Of a stretch of DNA of 31,216 nucleotides, positions 16,677 to 24,060 are shown one piece after another. Below the pieces are notes generated by a model. That model searched no databases. It worked only from the letters and a program-made list of their open reading frames with translations, and had not been told where the DNA came from. The translations under genes and the position numbers were made by a program. Source of the stretch: JBEHYA01 sp048498415 (lineage in GTDB: Bacteria > Pseudomonadota > Alphaproteobacteria > UBA9219 > RGZA01); NCBI GenBank assembly GCA_048498415.1, contig JBEHYA010000013.1, positions 1 to 31,216 on the forward strand. The letters are read 5' to 3'. How positions within the stretch are numbered: the stretch's first letter is position 1; each line of letters opens with the position of its first letter.

Positions 16677-17345
16677 TTAGAAGTCCAGATTGGCATAATG
16701 CCGCGGCGGCGGCAAACCAGGGATATGATCCGCTAATAAAGGGCGAAATGATGGCCGTGATTTAATGCGGGCATACCAGGTCTTGGCTTCGCCGAATTTA
16801 TCCCACGGAATATCGCCCAAATAATCAACAATGGAGAGGTGCGCGGCCGCCGCCAGATCCACCAGCGATAAATGTTCGCCCGCCAGCCATTTATTCTGTT
16901 CGGCCAGCCACGCGATATATTTTAAATGCTCTTCCAGCGCGGCATACCCGCGGCGAATGGTCTGCGCATCGGGAACGCCGCCGCCCTGCATGCGCTTCAA
17001 TGCTTTTTCTACGACTAAACTATCCACCACATCGCGGCCAAACACGCGCACGAAAAAATTGGTGAGGGAACGGATGCGCGCATGTTCCTGCGCGCCCTTG
17101 CCCAAAAGCCCGGGGCTTAATTTTGTCTCTTCGATGTATTCAGCAATCGCCATGCCATCGGCAATCGTGAAGCCGTCGTCATCTTTCCACACCGGCACTT
17201 CGCCGCCGGGGGAAATGGCTAAAAATTCCGGGCGGCCTTCCCATGGTTTTTCCACCACGCTTTCAAACGCGATGTCTTTTTCCGCCAGCATCAGGCGCAC
17301 CAGGCGCGAGGTCGGCGAAAGCGGGTGATGGAAAAGCTGCGGCAT
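16677..17345 (-). CDS. fzlA: Glutathione-S-transferase-fold protein, probable FzlA (FtsZ-associated)
   Basis: 222 residues, with thioredoxin-like N-terminal domain (about 1-80; HHPLSPTSRLVRLMLAEKDI, EFLAISPGGEVPV, ADGMAIAEYIEE) and a helical C-terminal domain. Features that point to the alphaproteobacterial FtsZ-binding protein FzlA instead of a detoxifying GST are the opening HHPLSPxSR, the EKPWEGRPEFLA stretch and the C-terminal tail IPGLPPPRHYANLDF, which in Caulobacter FzlA is a functional element. FzlA binds FtsZ filaments at the division site and promotes constriction. If this call is right, the protein would be essential or nearly so. The gene heads a probable two-gene unit with the SIMPL-like gene. 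The alternative is a generic GST. Confidence 0.75.
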   Translation of the reverse strand: MPQLFHHPLSPTSRLVRLMLAEKDIAFESVVEKPWEGRPEFLAISPGGEVPVWKDDDGFTIADGMAIAEYIEETKLSPGLLGKGAQEHARIRSLTNFFVRVFGRDVVDSLVVEKALKRMQGGGVPDAQTIRRGYAALEEHLKYIAWLAEQNKWLAGEHLSLVDLAAAAHLSIVDYLGDIPWDKFGEAKTWYARIKSRPSFRPLLADHIPGLPPPRHYANLDF

Positions 17346-17446
17346 AGGAACCGATAAAACGGGGGCGAATCACCTCAGTCTAGCAGCGCAGCCGCGCCCG
17401 TCACCTGATTTGCATTCAGGCGGCGCGTTTTCATTTGAAGGCTTGG

Positions 17447-17785
17447 TTATTGGGCGAGTGCCGCTTCGGCCACGCGCGGGATGGAACCCTGTCGGTGGGT
17501 GCGCACGGCATCCAGCAGCACGCGGGCCTGTTCAAACAAAACCTTGCTGCCCGGCGCTGCTGCATCGGCCTTGCCATGTGCGTCATATTGCTGGCCCATG
17601 AACGTGGCGGCTTTGTCGGCAAGAATCTGTTCGGCCGCGCTGCGGTAAAGCGCCGAGAGCGCTGTCGTGGCTTCATCCACCTGTTCCGGCGTTTGTTCAT
17701 CAGCGGTACCCTGAATGGTCAGCATGTCGGACAGATGCTGCTCAAGCATGTGATACAGATTGTAATCGACTTTTTCCTGCGCCAT
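17447..17785 (-). CDS. Small helical protein of unknown function
   Basis: 112 residues from the ATG at 17785, chosen because GGAG stands 6 nt upstream; four codons earlier there is another ATG. Entirely soluble and helical in appearance (YNLYHMLEQHLSDMLTIQG, EQVDEATTALSALYRSAAEQILADKAATFM), with acidic and basic residues arranged as in a coiled coil or four-helix bundle. No cysteines, signal peptide or membrane segment. It lies 96 nt downstream of the nitronate monooxygenase-like gene, on the same strand. Confidence 0.7.
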   Translation of the reverse strand: MAQEKVDYNLYHMLEQHLSDMLTIQGTADEQTPEQVDEATTALSALYRSAAEQILADKAATFMGQQYDAHGKADAAAPGSKVLFEQARVLLDAVRTHRQGSIPRVAEAALAQ

Positions 17786-17881
17786 GCGCCACTCCATATA
17801 ATAGACATGCGAATTTTAGGCCCGCCGCAGCCTTTGCCCAGCAGGATTATACTTTCAGCCCTTTTAGGGGGATTTTTAGCG

Positions 17882-19282
17882 TTAATCGCCCGACGCGATG
17901 CGTTCAACCAGCTGCTTTACCGTCGGCACAAAGCCGCCGGCGTAGAACGGGTCATCGGCGAACCGATACGCATTATGGCCGGCGAACATCAATTGATGTT
18001 CCACGTCGCCATCATGGCTGATGTTCTGCAGCGTTTTCTGGATGCAGAAAGAACGGGGGTCGGGCTTGCGGCCCGTGGTGCCTTCTTCGTTGCACGACCA
18101 GTTGGAGAAATGACAGGCCGATAAACAGCCCATGCACGCCGTCTGGTCGTTCAAAATCTCGCGCTTCTTTTCAGGGGTCACAAAAATCAGCGTGCTGTCG
18201 GGCGTGCGCATGGCCTCCGTAAAGCCTTTGGCAAGCCAGTTCTGCGCATGTTCGCGGTCATGCGGGGCCACAAAAACCGGGCGGCCACGGGGGCCAATGG
18301 CAAGCTCCGCGGTATGTTCGCCCACCGCTTCCACCGAATACGGAATTTGCCGTTCGGAGCGTTCGGTGAGTTCCTGCATGAACGGGTTGCGCACGGCTGA
18401 CGAATAAAAACCCGTGGGCGAAAAATGATTGAGATACACATCGCCCTTTTTCAAATGCAGCAGGCGGTTTTTCCACGCATTCGAAATCGGGCTCTCTTTG
18501 GTGAGCAACGGCCGCGTCCCAAACTGGAATGCCACGGGCCCCAGTTCCTTGTTATCCAGCCAGTGCGCCCATTCGCGCAAATGCCACACGCCGCCCGCCA
18601 TCACGATGGGCACGTTATCGAGACCAAATTCACGCATCTGCGCGCGCAGCTTCGCCACGCGCGGATACGGGTCTTCCGGCTTCAACGGATCTTCGGAATT
18701 CGATAGGCCGTTATGCCCGCCAGCCAGCCACGGGTCTTCGTACACAACGCCGCCGAGCCACTGTGGGAACTTGTGATACGCGCGCTTCCACAACGCATTG
18801 AATGCGCGCGCGGAGCTCACGATGGGGTAATAATAAACGCCGAAATGCGCCGCGATTTCCGCCACGCGGTACGGCATGCCCGCCCCGCAGGTCACGCCAT
18901 GCACCAGGCCTTTGGCGCCTTCTAAAACTTCCTTCAAAATCCGTTCGGCCGCACCCATCTCCCACAGGATGTTCATGTGGATGCGCCCGTTGCCATTGCT
19001 CACCTCATGCGCGGTGCGCGCCTGGGTGATGCCGCCTTTTACTGCAAACGCCACCAGCTCTTCATGGCGCTCCGCGCGGGTTTTGCCTTTATAGATTTGC
19101 GGGATCAGTTTTCCATTTTCGTCATAGCTGTCCGCATTCACGCCCGAGAACGTGCCAACGCCGCCAGCCGCCGCCCACGCGCCCGAGCTCTGCCCGTTGG
19201 AGACAGAAATGCCCTTGCCGCCTTCCACCAGCGGCAGCACTTCTTTTCCGGAAATCATGATCGGTTTGAGATTGAACGCCAT
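17882..19282 (-). CDS. Nitronate monooxygenase-like FMN enzyme with C-terminal cysteine cluster
   Basis: 466 residues from the ATG at 19282; the frame extends to 19354 but the extra residues are not family-like. The TIM-barrel flavin family (nitronate monooxygenase / 2-nitropropane dioxygenase) is indicated by GISVSNGQSSGAWAAAGGVG near the N-terminus, HGVTCGAGMPYRVAEIAAHF in the centre, and then VMAGGVW and FQFGTRPLLTKES at the phosphate-binding end. The protein is about 100 residues longer than the classical enzyme. The added C-terminal part has a tight cysteine set, CMGCLSACHFSNWSC, with one more Cys in FCIQKT. That could ligate a metal or iron-sulfur cluster, which would suggest an electron-transfer step. 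The substrate is unknown. It sits between MAPEG and small-protein genes on the same strand. Confidence 0.85.
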   Translation of the reverse strand: MAFNLKPIMISGKEVLPLVEGGKGISVSNGQSSGAWAAAGGVGTFSGVNADSYDENGKLIPQIYKGKTRAERHEELVAFAVKGGITQARTAHEVSNGNGRIHMNILWEMGAAERILKEVLEGAKGLVHGVTCGAGMPYRVAEIAAHFGVYYYPIVSSARAFNALWKRAYHKFPQWLGGVVYEDPWLAGGHNGLSNSEDPLKPEDPYPRVAKLRAQMREFGLDNVPIVMAGGVWHLREWAHWLDNKELGPVAFQFGTRPLLTKESPISNAWKNRLLHLKKGDVYLNHFSPTGFYSSAVRNPFMQELTERSERQIPYSVEAVGEHTAELAIGPRGRPVFVAPHDREHAQNWLAKGFTEAMRTPDSTLIFVTPEKKREILNDQTACMGCLSACHFSNWSCNEEGTTGRKPDPRSFCIQKTLQNISHDGDVEHQLMFAGHNAYRFADDPFYAGGFVPTVKQLVERIASGD

Positions 19283-19385
19283 AACAACTTTCTGATGAAT
19301 GGAAGAATGCGGGCCCGAGTATGCCGGATTTAACCGCGTACCGAAAGCCTGCAAAAAAGCTTATAAATTCGCAATTATTAGTGCG

Positions 19386-19883
19386 TCAGTTGGTTGGCGA
19401 TGCGCCCAGCGCCGCGCCATTGCTCATCCCGGCGCCAGCCCCTTCATCGTGCCAGAAGAACAGGGAATGCCCGAGTTCAAACGCTACCAGCGCGAACAGC
19501 ACCACCACGACCCCTACCCCCACCATGAAGGGCGGATGGCGCGCGGGCGGATTTTTGGTATACGCCGCCGCATACCAAATGCGGGAAAGCGGCCAGATGA
19601 CGCCGATACTGGCGGCCAGCCCATCAATGGTCGAGAGCGCCGCAATCCACAACAGCGGCAAAAAGATAATCAGGTGTTCGCCCGTGTTCACCTGAATGCG
19701 GTGCGCCAGGCGGAATTCATTCGGCCCATCAATCTGCGGCGCCGGCACGCCGTATTTGCTGCGCGCGCGCCCCACCTTGAACAGGAACGCGAAATAAACC
19801 AGCAGGGTGAACAGCGTCACCAGCCCCGTCCAGGGCCAGCCAAAGACGTTGAAATCGAACAGCGAAGAAGCGGCGGGTTCCAT
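19386..19883 (-). CDS. MAPEG family membrane protein
   Basis: 165 residues from the ATG at 19883 (AGGAAA 6 nt upstream). Four hydrophobic segments are visible: about 15-37, 70-92, 95-115 and 123-147. The family motif is clear: VGRARSKYGVPAP...GPNEFRLAHRIQVNTGEHLIIFLPLLW (ERA/N-type loop and helix 2), followed by SRIWYAAAY. MAPEG proteins are trimeric inner-membrane enzymes related to microsomal glutathione transferases; bacterial members are usually uncharacterised. The C-terminal tail (GAGAGMSNGAALGASPTN) is low complexity. The next gene downstream on the same strand is the nitronate monooxygenase-like gene, about 100 nt away. Confidence 0.88.
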   Translation of the reverse strand: MEPAASSLFDFNVFGWPWTGLVTLFTLLVYFAFLFKVGRARSKYGVPAPQIDGPNEFRLAHRIQVNTGEHLIIFLPLLWIAALSTIDGLAASIGVIWPLSRIWYAAAYTKNPPARHPPFMVGVGVVVVLFALVAFELGHSLFFWHDEGAGAGMSNGAALGASPTN

Positions 19884-20017
19884 ACGTGTTTCCTATGGTT
19901 TCCTGAGGGGCGGATGATTCAATTTTGCCTTTTGTAGGCCGCGAGTTCCACATGTAATATGGATTCGTGGCGCACAACGTCAATTGCGATAGGGTATTTA
20001 TAAGAATTGCTCTTAAT

Positions 20018-20173
20018 TATCCTCTCCCCTTGCGGGAGAGGTTGCACAAACTTAGGCTTAGCCCTTGCTAAGTCTTAGTTTGTGCTGGTGAGGGGGGTTC
20101 TTTCTCTTCGCCAGAAAATCCTCCCGGCCTTCCCACCCCCGCCCCTAGCCCCTCCCGCGAAGGGAGGGGAATT
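20018..20173. repeat. Family C inverted pair with an 18-nt-arm hairpin inside
   Basis: The left unit is CTCTCCC...GGGAGAG and the right unit is CCCCTCCC...GGGAGGGG, in inverted orientation. Immediately inside the left unit is a separate hairpin at 20044-20085, with arms GCACAAACTTAGGCTTAG and CTAAGTCTTAGTTTGTGC: 16 of 18 positions pair, and the loop is 6 nt. This accounts for most of the 302-nt gap between the MAPEG and phhB genes. The remainder (19884-20017) shows nothing recognisable. Confidence 0.7.
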
Positions 20174-20185
20174 TGAGTACAGCTA

Positions 20186-20482
20186 ATGCCCGCCGCTTTA
20201 TTGACCAAAACCGAAATCACGGCTGCGCTTGCCGGCCTGCCCGAATGGCGCCTCTGCGATGACGGCAAGGCCATCACGCGCAGCCTGAAATTTAAAGGCT
20301 TCAAAACCGCCTTTGCCTTCATGACAAAAGTGGCCGAGAGCGCGACCCGCCTCAACCACCACCCCGAATGGACGAACGTCTATAACAAAGTCGATATCCG
20401 CCTCACCACCCACGATTCCGGCGGCCTCACGCAGAATGACGTGGCCCTCGCGAAAGAAATTGAGAAAGCGGCAGCGATTTAA
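20186..20482 (+). CDS. phhB: Pterin-4a-carbinolamine dehydratase
   Basis: 98 residues, the normal family size. It dehydrates 4a-hydroxytetrahydrobiopterin, recycling the cofactor of phenylalanine hydroxylase. The active-site motif is intact: NHHPEWTNVYNKVDIRL (His58, His59, Pro60) and the second histidine in LTTHDSGG (His76). The fold order, with GLPEWRL then RSLKFKGFKTAFAFM, is typical. There is no phenylalanine hydroxylase gene in the window, so the role could equally be with another pterin enzyme. Its end overlaps the coq7 stop by 4 nt on the opposite strand. It starts 13 nt after a family C repeat, with no obvious ribosome binding site. Confidence 0.95.
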   Translation: MPAALLTKTEITAALAGLPEWRLCDDGKAITRSLKFKGFKTAFAFMTKVAESATRLNHHPEWTNVYNKVDIRLTTHDSGGLTQNDVALAKEIEKAAAI

Positions 20483-21048
20483 ATCCGTTCCGCAACCTTG
20501 ATCGCGGTGCGCGTGGCAAGGCGGATGGCTTTGCGCAGGAAAGAATATCCCACGGCTTCTTCGGCGCCGTTCGCCAGCGCGGTCGCGCGGTGTTCGTTTT
20601 CTTCGGCGCGGAATTGATCGACCATTTTTTTAAGCGCGGGATGCGCGCCCAGTTCTTCGCTTTGCGCCGCGTAATGCGCGTCGATCTCTTCTTCCACCGC
20701 CACGGTGCAGGCATGCGCGACTTTCACGCCCATCAGGGCCGTGGCCGCGCCCAGCGCAAAACCCGCCACATGCCAGAAAGGCTGCAACGCCGTGGGCCGC
20801 GCCTGATGCTTCGCCACGAGTTCATTGAAGGCATTTAAATGCGTATCTTCCTGCGCCGCCATATGGCGCACCACATTTAATTCTTCTTCCGATGCGCCGC
20901 GCCATTTCAGCGCCGCCAGCTGCCCCGCATAAATGCGCTTGGCGCCGTATTCGCCGGCCTGGTCCACGCGCAAAACGCGCGCGAGGATGTCATCATCGCG
21001 TTGCGGCGGCTTTGATTTTTTGGCGCGTTTGGCGGGCATTTCAACCAT
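20479..21048 (-). CDS. coq7: Demethoxyubiquinone hydroxylase Coq7
   Basis: 189 residues from the ATG at 21048; the ATG at 21039 is also possible. It is a diiron enzyme that hydroxylates 2-methoxy-demethoxyubiquinone in ubiquinone biosynthesis, membrane-associated on the cytoplasmic side. The diiron ligands are visible as repeated E...ExxH motifs: DQAGEYGAKRIY (Glu33), AAQEDTH (Glu67 and His70), VEEEIDAHY, and AEENEH near the C-terminus. A basic N-terminal tail (AKRAKKSKPPQRDDD) precedes the domain. The moderately hydrophobic FALGAATALMG helix between the two halves is the known membrane-touching element. It implies aerobic respiration with ubiquinone. Confidence 0.95.
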   Translation of the reverse strand: MVEMPAKRAKKSKPPQRDDDILARVLRVDQAGEYGAKRIYAGQLAALKWRGASEEELNVVRHMAAQEDTHLNAFNELVAKHQARPTALQPFWHVAGFALGAATALMGVKVAHACTVAVEEEIDAHYAAQSEELGAHPALKKMVDQFRAEENEHRATALANGAEEAVGYSFLRKAIRLATRTAIKVAERI

Positions 21049-21139
21049 CAAAAGTTAACGTGGCTGATACTAATCCCGCCTGTTGCCATTGGCAAATCGC
21101 GGGCCTAGGCTTCTTCCCATTCTTTAAAGCCATTACCCC

Positions 21140-21655
21140 ATGACCTTCATCCCTGCGATTTTTACCACACGTTCCGTCCCGCCAGGTCTCCGCAGCGCAG
21201 GCGCGGGCGCGGGCTATGTGGCCATCAACCTTGTGAACAATGCCGTGAATGGCACCGGCGCCGCCGTGCTCACCGCCCTGCTGGTCGCGGTACCCACGGT
21301 TTATTACGGCGCCTATAACGCCCTCGAGATGTGGCGCTACCATATGGGCGACGGGGAGAGCCGCAGCGCCCGCAAGCACCAGATTTTCACGCGCGCGGCA
21401 CTGCTTGCTACCGCGCTCACCGCCGGCATCGGCACGTTCAGTGCAGCCCTCAACAGCGACGTCATCTATAAATTCAAAAACCGCGATGCGATTGAAAACC
21501 TGCGCCCGGGCGATTCATTTGCCACCTGTCCCGGCAACGATCACTGCTCGCCGCTCCCCGCCGAAACCGACCGCTGCACGCCCGAAACCCCGCGCCTCAT
21601 CGGCATGGGCCGCGATCAAAACGGCCGGCTTTACGCCATGTGCATGAACGGATAA
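21140..21655 (+). CDS. Small membrane protein of unknown function with cysteine-bearing tail
   Basis: 171 residues. Two hydrophobic stretches are visible, a long one near residues 25-58 (NGTGAAVLTALLVAVPTVYY) and one near 85-108 (AALLATALTAGIGTFSAAL). They flank a charged loop (MWRYHMGDGESRSARKHQIF). The C-terminal ~60 residues contain four cysteines (CPGNDHC, RC, MC). If the protein ends in the periplasm, disulfides could form, and dsbB is close by. No ribosome binding site is obvious. It is followed after 9 nt by a second small membrane gene, so the pair is probably one operon. Family not recognised. Confidence 0.7.
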   Translation: MTFIPAIFTTRSVPPGLRSAGAGAGYVAINLVNNAVNGTGAAVLTALLVAVPTVYYGAYNALEMWRYHMGDGESRSARKHQIFTRAALLATALTAGIGTFSAALNSDVIYKFKNRDAIENLRPGDSFATCPGNDHCSPLPAETDRCTPETPRLIGMGRDQNGRLYAMCMNG

Positions 21656-21664
21656 GGAGACCCC

Positions 21665-22072
21665 ATGACAACCCATTACCCCGATACCCATCCCGCCGGT
21701 TTTTTTGAAAAGAACTTCACCGCCATCACCAATACCGCTGCGGTGGTTGGCGCCTTTGCCAGCGTGGTACCGGCGGTTGTTGCTGGCGCGGCTTTCAATT
21801 CCTTCTTTGGAGCTCTGTATGGTACCGCGGCGGATATAGCGGCGCTCATCGCCTTCACCTCCATCGCGTATCTTACCAGCCGCACCCATATCCGTTATGC
21901 GGTACCGGTGATTGCCGCATCGACGCTGGCCGGTCTTATTGTCGCGCTGGCGGTGAGCCCCAACGATCATAGCCATGTGCGTATCTGGGCCACCAAGCCC
22001 GCGATGACCGAGACCGCTACGCGGCCGGATCCGGCTTCCGCAGCGCTACCGCTGCCAGGTACATCGCCATAA
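21665..22072 (+). CDS. Small membrane protein of unknown function, partner of the upstream gene
   Basis: 135 residues with AAGGAG 7 nt before the ATG, a strong ribosome binding site. Three hydrophobic segments: about 24-50 (AVVGAFASVVPAVVAGAAF), 56-72 (AADIAALIAFTSIAYL) and 80-98 (AVPVIAASTLAGLIVALAV). The tail is soluble and Pro/Ala-rich. The final 56 nt overlap the end of dsbB, which is read from the other strand. Not recognised. Confidence 0.68.
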   Translation: MTTHYPDTHPAGFFEKNFTAITNTAAVVGAFASVVPAVVAGAAFNSFFGALYGTAADIAALIAFTSIAYLTSRTHIRYAVPVIAASTLAGLIVALAVSPNDHSHVRIWATKPAMTETATRPDPASAALPLPGTSP

Positions 22073-22514
22073 GAACCGACAGCGCGGTGTTCCACCACGT
22101 AATGGAAACGCCGGCCAGCTTCCACGCGACCTGATCGCACGCGGCCTGCGGCGTGGCGAGCAACTGCTTCAACGCCGCTTCGCTATCGGTCGAATCTAAT
22201 TGCACGATCGGGCAGCCGCCTTCCAGCGTCCACCAATGCTGTTCCACGCCAATATGGAAAAAAGCCACGCCAGCGCTTGCGACAAACAGCATAGCACACG
22301 CAAGAAGCATGGGCTTGGCCAGCTGCGGCACGCGTGTAATTAAAATGAACGCCATCAGACTATCGATGATCAACAGCGCATAAGGCACGCGCTGCCACAG
22401 GCACAACACGCACGGCTTCAAACCGAACACGAACTGCGCCACAAACGCAGCGCCCAGCGCGCCGATGCTTACCAGCAATGTAATCAGAAACGCGTTACGC
22501 GGAATATAAAGCAT
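22017..22514 (-). CDS. dsbB: Disulfide bond formation protein B
   Basis: 165 residues, four membrane segments (about 10-30, 42-60, 68-88 and 132-157). It re-oxidises the periplasmic thiol oxidase DsbA and passes electrons to ubiquinone. Both periplasmic cysteine pairs are present: CVLC in the first loop (Cys35, Cys38) and the pair in the second loop (Cys101 in GGCPIV and Cys126 in AACDQ). The HIGVEQHWW stretch before the second loop is typical of the alphaproteobacterial form. No dsbA is in the window. Upstream lies a 122-nt palindromic element that may carry its promoter or leader. Its last 56 nt overlap a convergent gene. Confidence 0.93.
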   Translation of the reverse strand: MLYIPRNAFLITLLVSIGALGAAFVAQFVFGLKPCVLCLWQRVPYALLIIDSLMAFILITRVPQLAKPMLLACAMLFVASAGVAFFHIGVEQHWWTLEGGCPIVQLDSTDSEAALKQLLATPQAACDQVAWKLAGVSITWWNTALSVLMAMYLAAVALRKPDPAA

Positions 22515-22536
22515 GATTGCATCCTAAGGTGCGGCG

Positions 22537-22658
22537 CCATTCGCGTCAAAACGAGTCGAAAATGGCGGCTTTCGAGAACCGGCGCGCAGCGTACATTTCG
22601 TACGTGAGCACCGGAAGCGGAGAAAGACGGCATTTGCAGACCGTTTTCACGCGAATGG
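22537..22658. repeat. 122-nt imperfect palindrome upstream of dsbB
   Basis: The outer arms are CCATTCGCGTCAAAACG (22537-) and CGTTTTCACGCGAATGG (-22658): 16 of 17 positions pair. Inside, AAATGGCGGCTTTCGAGAA and AGAAAGACGGCATTT pair imperfectly. The centre is a perfect CGTAC-ATTT-CGTACG-type hairpin. The element begins 1 nt after the stop codon of the NTF2-fusion gene (minus strand) and ends 22 nt before the dsbB start. It could be a large RNA hairpin, a miniature mobile element or both. Confidence 0.6.
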
Positions 22659-22659
22659 A

Positions 22660-23625
22660 TTAGACCTTCATGCTCTTCGCATCGTATCTACGACCGAAGA
22701 CCGGCGCTTTCGCACTCTTGCCCGAGGGGAAATTTTCCATCTGGTAGGAAATATCCTGCCGGCCATGGTGGGCCCACAACGCATCCGGGTTGAGATGATA
22801 GAAAAGTTCCGCCACGGGGGTCGTGCGCGTCCAGTCCTTCACCTGCTTGCGGTGGGCAATCTTCCACACGCCGGCGGCGCCCGACGGGCGGCGTTCCAGC
22901 CGATCCAGATAACGGCCGCCAATGAAAAAATCTTCCTTGCCGGTGCTTTTATCCAGACGGTGCCAGGCCATGAAATAGGTCTCGCAGAACGCGGTATCGC
23001 CGCGCAGATCAATGCGGATATTGCAGACCATATGCTGCGTGGCCTTCATGCCGCCGCGCACATCCAGCGACCAGCCGATGAAATCCGCCACCGTACCCTG
23101 GAAAATGCCGGGGCCGAAATCCACCGTCGCATCGGGATGAAAGACCGAGCGCAAAAGGTTTTCTTCCGCACGGTCAACGCCGCGCGCATAGGTGACCATC
23201 AGGTCGCTGATTTCCTGCTTATCGAGGAGCGCCTGCACCCGCGGCGGGAATGCCGACGAAGTAGAACTGGTCACCGACGGCGGCGCCGAGGAGGTCGCCA
23301 TGGAGGAAAAGAACGACGCCTTGATCTGCTTGATCGCGCGCGCGGCTTCCTTGGGGTCGATCGGCTTTAAATCTTTTTTGGGCGCTTCCGCGGAAATCGG
23401 TTTGTTGACTTTGGTCGCCAGCTGCTCGGCCACCTTGGCGGCGGAGCGCAGCGCCTCTTCTTTTTCCTTGTTCACGGCAAAGCGGGGCGGCATGGCTTTG
23501 GGGGCGGGCGCCATTTTGGCAACCGGCTTCGCGGGCGCCTTGGCGACGACTTTCTTGGCAACGGGTTTAGCTGCCGGTTTCTTGGCCGCGGCTTTCGGGG
23601 CCGGTTTTTTCTTGAGCTGGGCCAT
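22660..23625 (-). CDS. NTF2/SnoaL-like domain protein with Lys/Ala/Pro-rich histone-like N-terminus
   Basis: 321 residues from the ATG at 23625 (AAGG 8 nt upstream). Residues 1-50 are a basic KPAAKPVAKK-type tail, as seen in AlgP/PhaF- or histone-H1-like bacterial proteins. Then comes a charged helical part (about 55-100) and a Ser/Thr/Pro linker (SSMATSSAPPSVTSSTSS). Residues about 128-270 form an NTF2-like (SnoaL type) cone domain: ALLDKQEISDLMVTYARGVD, then LRSVFHPDATVDFGPG, QHMVCNIRIDL, CETYFMAWHR and WKIAHRKQVKDW. The Asp/His arrangement in such domains often marks a dehydratase or isomerase pocket. The end (NFPSGKSAKAPVFGRRYDAKSMKV) is basic. The fusion is unusual. Possible roles are nucleoid or polymer-granule binding through the tail; neither is shown. 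Confidence 0.8.
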   Translation of the reverse strand: MAQLKKKPAPKAAAKKPAAKPVAKKVVAKAPAKPVAKMAPAPKAMPPRFAVNKEKEEALRSAAKVAEQLATKVNKPISAEAPKKDLKPIDPKEAARAIKQIKASFFSSMATSSAPPSVTSSTSSAFPPRVQALLDKQEISDLMVTYARGVDRAEENLLRSVFHPDATVDFGPGIFQGTVADFIGWSLDVRGGMKATQHMVCNIRIDLRGDTAFCETYFMAWHRLDKSTGKEDFFIGGRYLDRLERRPSGAAGVWKIAHRKQVKDWTRTTPVAELFYHLNPDALWAHHGRQDISYQMENFPSGKSAKAPVFGRRYDAKSMKV

Positions 23626-24060
23626 TATGACCACCTTCTTTTAACTGGAGTGCGTGTTAACAGTTATGTCATCCCACTAGGACAGGAATTTTCTTTATTT
23701 TTCAAAGCGATAAACTGCTTCAATCCCGTCCGGCGCTGCCCAGATACCCAAAAACTTAAGGGTTTTGCCTGAGCGCGTGAGATTACGTCAAAACCGTCGA
23801 AACGCAAGTTTTATTGCGTTAATCTCGTTGTTTTTGGGGGCTTTGGCGCATTTTCTGGTTTTTGAGCCGTTCGATGATAATTTATGGCCGCTTAATGGGT
23901 ATTTTATCCCCGTTCGCCGGTCATTTTTGGTGGCTCAAGGCTGTTTCTGGCGCTAACCCGCCTTCAAACCGACCGATTCTATACAATTTTGTACCGATTC
24001 TCCGGTTTTTAGTAGTTTTAAGCTGTTTAAGGCACCGATTCCCGGTAAAAACCGGCCAAA
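23626..24060. other. Long intergenic region, AT-rich, no gene recognised
   Basis: 435 nt between two minus-strand genes, visibly poorer in G+C than the rest. It should hold the promoter of the NTF2-fusion gene and the 3' end of the ccm transcript. Short open frames on the plus strand (for example 23765-23956) lack ribosome binding sites and gene-like composition. ACCGATTC occurs at 23972, 23993 and 24034, and again at 24109 inside ccmH. A 10-nt inverted pair CCGGTTTTTA / TAAAAACCGG (24002-24011 and 24046-24055) lies just past the ccmH stop and could be a weak transcript end. Confidence 0.45.

Noticed and set aside
23765..23956. 63-residue plus-strand open frame with a hydrophobic stretch
   Set aside because: No ribosome binding site, no ATG start and unlike neighbouring genes in composition.
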